A stretch of 64,000 nt of DNA from assembly GCF_039852015.1 (NCBI RefSeq), contig NZ_CP156626.1, forward strand, positions 2,700,249-2,764,248. The letters run 5' to 3'. Under the pieces are notes generated by a model that had not been told where the DNA came from, ran no database searches, and saw nothing but the letters and a program-made list of their open reading frames with translations. Source of the stretch: Robbsia sp. KACC 23696. GTDB taxonomy: Bacteria > Pseudomonadota > Gammaproteobacteria > Burkholderiales > Burkholderiaceae. The first letter of the stretch is position 1. Each line of letters begins with the position of its first letter. This document shows, in pieces, positions 58,441-64,000 of the stretch. The position numbers were made by a program, and so were the translations under genes.

Positions 58441-59877
58441 ATGCTGTATCAATTCGTGGAATGGCAACGCGCCATGCTGACCCCGCTCAGCTCGTGGGCG
58501 GACATGGTGTCGAAGGCGTTTGCCGATCCGGCCAACCCGCTTTCTTTCGTCCCGGGCGCCAGCCGCTCCTCGGCGGGCTTCGAGCTGCTGCATCGGCTTG
58601 GCAAGGAATACGAAAAGCCGAGCTTCGGCATCGACCACATCATGCGCGACGGCCGCGCTATTCCGATCGTGCAGCAGACGGTGCTCGAACTGCCTTTTTG
58701 CCGCCTGCTGCGTTTCAAGCGCTATACCGACGATCACGACACGATCGTCGAGTTGAAGGACGACCCATCGGTCATGGTCTGCGCGCCATTGTCGGGGCAT
58801 CATGCGACGCTGCTGCGGGACACGGTGCTGACGCTGCTCGCTGATCACAAGGTGTATGTCACCGACTGGACGGATGCCCGGATGGTGCCGCTCTCGGCAG
58901 GTCGCTTCGACCTGAGCGACTACGTCCACTATATCGAGCGCTTCATCCGCTTTATCGGTGCGCGCAAACTGCATGTTATTTCGGTTTGCCAGCCGACGGT
59001 GCCGGTGCTGGGCGCCGTCGCGCTGATGGCGGCGCGCGGCGAAGACACGCCCTTGACGATGACGATGATGGGCGGCCCGATCGATGCCCGGAAATCGCCG
59101 ACATCGGTGAACTCGCTGGCGACGCAGCACAGCATCGAATGGTTCGAATCGAATGTGATCTGGACCGTGCCATCGCACTATCCGGGCATCGGTCGCCAGG
59201 TGTATCCGGGCTTCCTGCAGCACACCGGCTTCGTCGCGATGAATCCGCAACGCCATCTCGCCTCGCACTGGGACTATTACCTGGACTTGGTGCGCGGCGA
59301 CGAAGAGGATGCCGATGTACATCGGCGCTTCTACGACGAATACAACGCCGTGCTGGACATGGCCGCCGAGTATTACCTCGAGACGATCCGCGTGGTCTTC
59401 CAGGAGTTTGGATTGGCCGAAGGCACGTGGTCTGTCGATGGCGAGCCCGTGCGTCCCGCGGCCATCCGCAACACCGCCCTGCTGACGGTGGAAGGGGCGT
59501 TGGACGATATCTCCGGGCACGGTCAGACGCGGGCCGCCCATGACCTGTGCAGCGGCATCCCCGCCGCGCAAAAGCACCACTACACGGCTGAAGGGGCCGG
59601 ACACTACGGCATCTTTTCCGGCCGTCGCTGGCGGCAGCAGGTCTACCCGCGCATCCGGGACTTTATCGCCGCCGCTGAAACCCGTCGGGCGGCGGATGGA
59701 GCGGAGACGGACGCGCCGGAAAACACCCGGCGCCGTGCGCGCGCCACCGAGGACGACGGCGATGTCGCCGTGGCGCCAACGCGGACCGCTCGCAAGACAC
59801 GCGCCGCGCCCGCCGGCAAAACGGCGCGGGCCGTCACGGCCAGCAGCAAGACTACAGCGAAGGGAAACGGCTCTTAG
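58441..59877 (+). CDS. phaZ: Intracellular polyhydroxybutyrate depolymerase
   Basis: Hydrolyses native PHB granules. 478 residues. The nucleophile is Cys183 in VISVCQPTVPV, Asp355 in EGALDDISG and His388 in EGAGHYG, the same numbers as in the characterised PhaZ1 of Cupriavidus. The rest of the alpha/beta-hydrolase core is intact. A tail of about 60 residues after residue 415 is Thr/Ala/Arg/Lys-rich and basic. The last 26 bases overlap the end of the convergent TetR gene. A hairpin GGTGCGGC/GCCGCACC (58390-58412) lies just before the start. Confidence 0.93.
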   Translation: MLYQFVEWQRAMLTPLSSWADMVSKAFADPANPLSFVPGASRSSAGFELLHRLGKEYEKPSFGIDHIMRDGRAIPIVQQTVLELPFCRLLRFKRYTDDHDTIVELKDDPSVMVCAPLSGHHATLLRDTVLTLLADHKVYVTDWTDARMVPLSAGRFDLSDYVHYIERFIRFIGARKLHVISVCQPTVPVLGAVALMAARGEDTPLTMTMMGGPIDARKSPTSVNSLATQHSIEWFESNVIWTVPSHYPGIGRQVYPGFLQHTGFVAMNPQRHLASHWDYYLDLVRGDEEDADVHRRFYDEYNAVLDMAAEYYLETIRVVFQEFGLAEGTWSVDGEPVRPAAIRNTALLTVEGALDDISGHGQTRAAHDLCSGIPAAQKHHYTAEGAGHYGIFSGRRWRQQVYPRIRDFIAAAETRRAADGAETDAPENTRRRARATEDDGDVAVAPTRTARKTRAAPAGKTARAVTASSKTTAKGNGS

Positions 59878-61021
59878 GCCAGAACACCGCAGGTCGTTCG
59901 CCCGTGCCGCCGACGCCGGAAGCGGTCTTCGTCGGCAGGCCGGCGGTCGTGCTCGCTACCGACGTCAGCGCCACGGTGCCGCGAAGGCGCTCTGCCGGCT
60001 CCGCGCCGGCGTTATGAGCGCGCGTCGCGCCATCGCGGCATGCCGCCTCGGCACGCGCCGCCTCTCCATCCGGCGCGCCCTCTTCTGCTAACCCATCGCC
60101 TCTGTGCCGCAGCGCCGCGTCCGACACCGAAGCGTCGCCGCGCTCCGTTTCCGCATTGGCCGCCCGTACGATACCCGGGAAGAAAGACGGCACCGGCTGC
60201 CGCAGCGGATCGGCCCCAGGGCCGGCATCGATGCCCCGGTTCCGACGCGTGTCGTGCAGCGCGGACCGCGCATCGGCCACGCGGCCGGAAGACAGGCAGT
60301 CGGCGGCCCGCTCCGGCGCACCCACCCTTCCCAGCGCATCGACCAGGTCGCGACCGTGACTGGGCACCGATGCGTCATCGCAGCGCAGATAGGCCAGCAA
60401 CATGTCCAGATGCAGGGTCAGCAGGTGCTCGCGCTCCGACGGCTCCGCCGGGTCCCGCGCGAACGCGGCATGCAAGGTGAAACGATTCGAGACGAGGTAA
60501 TACCCGAGTCCCGAAATGGCCAGGTAGAAATGCAGCGGATCGACATGCTGACGAAATGCCCCGTCGGCGATGCCGCGTTCCAATAAATGACTCAAGGCCG
60601 CAATGACGGGACGCATCGCATTGCGTGCGCCGGACGACCGCAGATGCACCCCTTCCTGCAGATTTTCATTGTTGATGACGCGCACGACCTCCGGGTGCAA
60701 ATAACAGTACTCCCAAATAAATCGCACAAAACGTCGCATGGCCAACTCGGGCGACTCATGACTGAGATCCATGCCTGCCTGCGCATCGGCAAATTTTTGA
60801 TATACGTCTTCGACAACGGCCACGAAGAGCTGCTCTTTGTTGCCGAAATAGTAATACAGCATGCGTTCATTCGTTTGCGCCCGTCTCGCAATGCTGTCCA
60901 CCCGCGCGCCCGCGAGTCCGCCGCAGCGAAACTCCTCTATCGCGGCAGTTAGAATGCGATGTCGCGTCCCGGCCGGGTCACGTCGGCTATTGCTCGGATG
61001 TAACGCAAGCGCATGGGTCAT
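59852..61021 (-). CDS. TetR-family transcriptional regulator with long C-terminal extension
   Basis: 389 residues from the ATG at 61021. The N-terminal HTH (RHRILTAAIEEFRCGGLAGARVDSIARRAQTNERMLYYYFGNKEQLF) and the C-terminal ligand domain with WEYCYLHPEVVRVINNENLQEG are typical. The regulator core ends near residue 225; the remaining 160 residues are Arg/Ala/Asp-rich and without recognisable domain. Convergent with phaZ (26-base overlap) and divergent from rsxB; target genes unknown. Confidence 0.88.
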   Translation of the reverse strand: MTHALALHPSNSRRDPAGTRHRILTAAIEEFRCGGLAGARVDSIARRAQTNERMLYYYFGNKEQLFVAVVEDVYQKFADAQAGMDLSHESPELAMRRFVRFIWEYCYLHPEVVRVINNENLQEGVHLRSSGARNAMRPVIAALSHLLERGIADGAFRQHVDPLHFYLAISGLGYYLVSNRFTLHAAFARDPAEPSEREHLLTLHLDMLLAYLRCDDASVPSHGRDLVDALGRVGAPERAADCLSSGRVADARSALHDTRRNRGIDAGPGADPLRQPVPSFFPGIVRAANAETERGDASVSDAALRHRGDGLAEEGAPDGEAARAEAACRDGATRAHNAGAEPAERLRGTVALTSVASTTAGLPTKTASGVGGTGERPAVFWPKSRFPSL

Positions 61022-61445
61022 GTCGCCTCCTTGTCCAATGATTGACGCCCCTCGAGAAAAATAACGCAGACCCAGCCTGTGCCCCGTACGGCGCCGTTCG
61101 CCAGCATGCGTGCTCTTCTCGATTAAAGTCCTTCGTATCACTGATCTTCTTCGTGATGGCCCGATTATGGCACGCAGCTTTAGGACAGGTCTGAAGCGGC
61201 CGCCGGATCAGCGGATTTCGCCGAGAATCTGCCGCTCCCGATCGAGCGAATGACATCGCATTCGTGCTGCGATCGACGCTTCCGGCACACGTATCGCTTC
61301 CTGGCCCGGCGCGAAGGAAGGACAGCATGGCTTTTTGCAGGTCGCGCCACAAATAGCGGATAATACGCAGATAAACAGGTGGCCTCCCGAAGCCGCCAGC
61401 CAAGGCACAAACCGCGCCGACGCGTCGCGATCGACGTGCCGGCCG
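61022..61445. other. Divergent TetR-rsxB intergenic region
   Basis: 424 bases. A short inverted repeat ATCAC...GTGAT (61137-61157) is the only structure that might be a regulator site. I see no gene or strong terminator. Confidence 0.4.
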
Positions 61446-62324
61446 ATGATTCCCAGGACATTTCTCCCCGTGATATCCGAGTTGGCGCAGCGCATCGACG
61501 ACCTGCTGCCGCAAACCCAATGCACGAAGTGTGGCTTCGATGGCTGCACGCCGTATGCGCGCGCGATCGCCGAAGGCCGCGCCGACTTCAATCAATGCCC
61601 TCCTGGCGGACAGGAAGGCGTGGTTCGGCTCGCCCAGCTTCTGGGCCGCCCCGCAAAGCCACTGGACATCTCGCACGGCGTGGAGCGGCCACGGCCGCGC
61701 GCCGTCATCGACGAGTCCGTCTGCATCGGCTGCACGCTGTGTGCGAAAGCCTGCCCCGTGGACGCCATCGTTGGCGCGGCAAAGCTGATGCACACCGTGT
61801 TGAACGACGCCTGCACCGGCTGCGACTTATGCGTGGCCCCCTGCCCCGTCGATTGCATCGAGATGGTCCCGATTACCGGCGACGCCACCGGCTGGGACGC
61901 CTGGACCGCGACGCAGGCCGCGGCGGCACGCGAACAACACGCCCGACGCAACGCACGGCTTGCCGCCGAACAACAGGCGGCGGACGAACGCGCGGCGCTG
62001 CGCGTGCGCCAGGCACGGATGCCCTGGCCGCCGATCCCCGCAGCCGGCGGCGTCGACACGGGCGCCGCCGCTGCGCCGAACGGTGCGGAAATCACGTCGG
62101 GCGCCGGCACCGGCTCCGCGACATCCGACGCCCAGACGACGGCATCCTCGGCGTCCCAGGCGTCCCGTCCGCCTGTTGCCGGCGATGACGGCGGCGTGTC
62201 GATCGAAGCGCTCGAACGGGCCCGCAAACAAGCGATCATCCAGGCCGCGCTGGATCGCGCGCGCGCGCGTCGCGCCGCCGGCCAGCCCGATGCCTCGAGC
62301 GCCCGCAAACCGCCGGGAACCTGA
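61446..62324 (+). CDS. rsxB: Electron transport complex subunit RsxB/RnfB
   Basis: Ferredoxin-like subunit of the Rsx/Rnf complex. 292 residues from the ATG at 61446 (a GTG at 61470 is possible). 4Fe-4S binding region [19 protein letters not shown]...CPPGG (four Cys), then two bacterioferredoxin modules [16 protein letters not shown] and [18 protein letters not shown]. No membrane segment is seen at the N-terminus, as in the betaproteobacterial version. About 115 residues of Ala/Gln/Arg-rich tail follow. The other Rsx genes are not adjacent. nth follows 100 bases on, a common pairing. Confidence 0.92.
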   Translation: MIPRTFLPVISELAQRIDDLLPQTQCTKCGFDGCTPYARAIAEGRADFNQCPPGGQEGVVRLAQLLGRPAKPLDISHGVERPRPRAVIDESVCIGCTLCAKACPVDAIVGAAKLMHTVLNDACTGCDLCVAPCPVDCIEMVPITGDATGWDAWTATQAAAAREQHARRNARLAAEQQAADERAALRVRQARMPWPPIPAAGGVDTGAAAAPNGAEITSGAGTGSATSDAQTTASSASQASRPPVAGDDGGVSIEALERARKQAIIQAALDRARARRAAGQPDASSARKPPGT

Positions 62325-62427
62325 CACCCCGCCCGCCGGCGTCGCGTGGTGACGCGACCGGCGCGACGTCGGACGGTCTCCCCCCTCGAACCCGCCCTTA
62401 TGTTTACCGCCTCCAGGAACGATCAGA

Positions 62428-63309
62428 ATGAACGCTGAAAAGCGCCGCGCGATCTACGAGACCCTGCGTGAACTGAATCCGCACCCGACGACGGAGCTGG
62501 AATTCAAGACGCCGTTCGAACTGCTGGTGGCGGTGATGCTGTCGGCGCAGGCGACCGACGTTTCCGTGAACAAGGCGATGCGTTTGATGTTTCCGGTCGC
62601 GAACACGCCTTCGACGATCCAGGCGCTGGGCGAAGCGGGCGTGACCCAGTACATCAAGACGATCGGCTTATATAAAACGAAGGCGCGCAATCTGATCGCG
62701 CTATGCGGTCTGCTGCTGGAAAAGCACGGCGGCGATGTGCCGGAGGATCGGGACGCACTGGAAGCGCTGCCTGGCGTCGGCCGCAAAACGGCAAACGTGA
62801 TCCTCAATACGGCGTTCGGTCATCCGATGATCGCCGTGGATACCCATATCTTCCGCGTGGCCAACCGCACCGGCATGGCCCCGGGCAAGGACGTCACCGT
62901 CGTCGAAAACAAACTGCTCAAGTTCACGCCCGACGAATTTCTGCACGATGCGCACCATTGGCTGCTGCTGCATGGTCGCTACGTCTGCAAGGCCCGGCGT
63001 CCCGAATGCTGGCATTGCGCCATCGAGCCGCTGTGCGAATTCCGCGAAAAGACGCCGGCCCCGTCCGACGAAGCCCATGTGCGTCAGGTGATGAAGGTCG
63101 CCAACCGCAGTAAAACGCTGCCGCGCCTGACGCTGCCGGAACAAATGGCCGCCGCGGCGAAACGGCCCGGCAGCGCGAAAGCAAGCGGCGCCGCGGCAAA
63201 GTCGCCGGCGGCCAAAAAAGCGGCTGCGCCGCGCAAGTCGGTCGGCGTGTCTGGCGAGGCCGGTGCAAAGGCACGGCAGATTGCCGCGAAGCGTAAAATA
63301 CCGGTTTGA
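62428..63309 (+). CDS. nth: Endonuclease III
   Basis: DNA glycosylase/AP lyase for oxidised pyrimidines. 293 residues; conserved core is about 215. HhH motif LPGVGRKTANVILN with the catalytic Lys, the catalytic Asp in AVDTHIFRVANR, and the [4Fe-4S] cluster CKARRPECWHCAIEPLCEF. The last roughly 75 residues are Lys/Ala-rich (AAKSPAAKKAAAPRKSVG), resembling a basic DNA-binding tail. Preceded by rsxB. Confidence 0.96.
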   Translation: MNAEKRRAIYETLRELNPHPTTELEFKTPFELLVAVMLSAQATDVSVNKAMRLMFPVANTPSTIQALGEAGVTQYIKTIGLYKTKARNLIALCGLLLEKHGGDVPEDRDALEALPGVGRKTANVILNTAFGHPMIAVDTHIFRVANRTGMAPGKDVTVVENKLLKFTPDEFLHDAHHWLLLHGRYVCKARRPECWHCAIEPLCEFREKTPAPSDEAHVRQVMKVANRSKTLPRLTLPEQMAAAAKRPGSAKASGAAAKSPAAKKAAAPRKSVGVSGEAGAKARQIAAKRKIPV

Positions 63310-63323
63310 CCCCGAGCACCCTC

Positions 63324-63755
63324 ATGTTCGATCCCAGCCGAGACGATGTCCGTCGCTTTTTCTGCGAAACCTGGCGCAAGCGCCGCGAGGGCGAGATCCT
63401 GACGCCGATGGAAGCCATTGCCGCCGACTGGATCCTCGATCATCCGGAAACCCATCCAACGCTCGAGGACCCTGACGCGGTCGCGCGCGACTACACGCCC
63501 GAGCAGGGCAAGACCAACCCCTTCCTGCACCTGTCGCTGCACCTGGCGGTGTCGGAGCAACTGTCGATCGACCAGCCACCGGGCATCCGGGCGGCCTACG
63601 ACGCCCTGGCCGCCCGGCTGGACGATCCCCATGCCGCGCAGCACGAAATCATCGACTGCCTGGGCGAAACCATTTGGGAAGCGCAGCGCAACCGTACGGA
63701 AATGGACGCCGCCGCCTACATCACGCGGATTAGACGCCGCGCGACGCGCCACTGA
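63324..63755 (+). CDS. DUF1841 family protein
   Basis: 143 residues starting MFDPSRDDVRRFFCETWRK at the ATG at 63324, 14 bases after nth. The family signature is clear (FLHLSLHLAVSEQLSIDQPPGIR, DDPHAAQHEIIDCLGE). Function unknown; found in many betaproteobacteria next to nth. Confidence 0.9.
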   Translation: MFDPSRDDVRRFFCETWRKRREGEILTPMEAIAADWILDHPETHPTLEDPDAVARDYTPEQGKTNPFLHLSLHLAVSEQLSIDQPPGIRAAYDALAARLDDPHAAQHEIIDCLGETIWEAQRNRTEMDAAAYITRIRRRATRH

Positions 63756-63994
63756 GCCAGCGGCCCCCGCTTTCTTGCGGCGCGGCCCCGTGCGACGGCT
63801 GCCCTGCGTCATGCGCCGGCCTCGGTTGCGGCATACAATAGCGGAAGTGATTTGCGATTCCGGCCCCGGCTGTCGCGCGCGCCTCTGCCGCCCGTGTCTC
63901 GCCGCCGCACCGACGATTCGCCCACACCCGTAGAACATCATCCGGTGCGCCCTAGCCCGACGCATCCGTTAGCACCGAACAAGGAGGCCTGAAC

Positions 63995-64000
63995 ATGACA
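63995..64000 (+). CDS. Start of a further gene, cut by window edge
   Basis: AAGGAGG followed by ATG at 63995 with eight bases between, a good ribosome-binding site; only two codons are visible, so the product cannot be named. Confidence 0.4.

Noticed and set aside
1-64000. CRISPR arrays, insertion sequences, integrases or phage genes
   Set aside because: None seen; no regularly spaced direct repeats or transposase-like frames.

Overview
The window is high-GC DNA (about 60-65% by eye) with dense, mostly housekeeping gene content. The gene order rpmF-plsX-fabHDG-acpP-fabF, then rpoE-rseA-rseB-degP, lepA-lepB-rnc-era-recO-pdxJ-acpS-nagZ, and uvrC-pgsA-tRNA, together with EarP beside an arginine-type EF-P and a phasin-free intracellular PHB depolymerase, points to a betaproteobacterium of the family Burkholderiaceae. 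I saw no prophage, transposon, CRISPR array or rRNA operon; this is core chromosome.

Layout. 1-3.4 kb: partial trehalose phosphatase, a periplasmic copper chaperone, an ElaA-type acetyltransferase and a frameshifted APH-family kinase. 3.4-4.0 kb: a tRNA cluster (Gly, Gly, Cys) with a strong promoter and two terminators. 4-9.3 kb: pgsA, uvrC, then earP and efp on the other strand (translation of polyproline stretches). 9.5-11.6 kb: a two-gene unit of a BON-domain lipoprotein and an NtrC-like regulator that lacks GAFTGA, behind a long palindrome. 11.6-19.7 kb: a leftward run nagZ-acpS-pdxJ-recO-era-rnc-lepB-lepA. 20-25 kb: the envelope-stress operon rpoE-rseA-rseB-degP. 25-34 kb: fatty-acid/phospholipid synthesis fabF, acpP, fabG, fabD, fabH, plsX with rpmF and yceD. 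34-39.8 kb: maf, an RsmI-like methylase, sppA, a HAD phosphatase, rluC, and a 1.2-kb leader in front of rne. 39.8-47.6 kb: rne and the molybdopterin genes moaA-mobA-moeA plus a small membrane protein. 47.6-55.6 kb: rmuC, a 2-hydroxyacid dehydrogenase, an NhaD-like antiporter, pncB, fdxA, tRNA-Asn and a ZntB/CorA-type transporter. 56.3-64 kb: a GH15 glucosidase, PHB depolymerase, a TetR regulator, rsxB, nth and a DUF1841 gene.

The most interesting unannotated signal is in the gap 55.6-56.3 kb: a consensus sigma-54 promoter, a perfect inverted repeat about 100 bases upstream, then about 165 bases that fold into two hairpins with C-rich loops and end in a textbook intrinsic terminator. This looks like a sigma-54-dependent small RNA. 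Other points: a CGAT-repeat frameshift in a kinase, a regulator with a degenerate sigma-54 contact loop, a possible 57-codon gene in the rne leader, and a pattern of long low-complexity extensions on many conserved proteins (RNase III, YceD, DegP, UvrC, Nth, RsxB, PhaZ, TetR).
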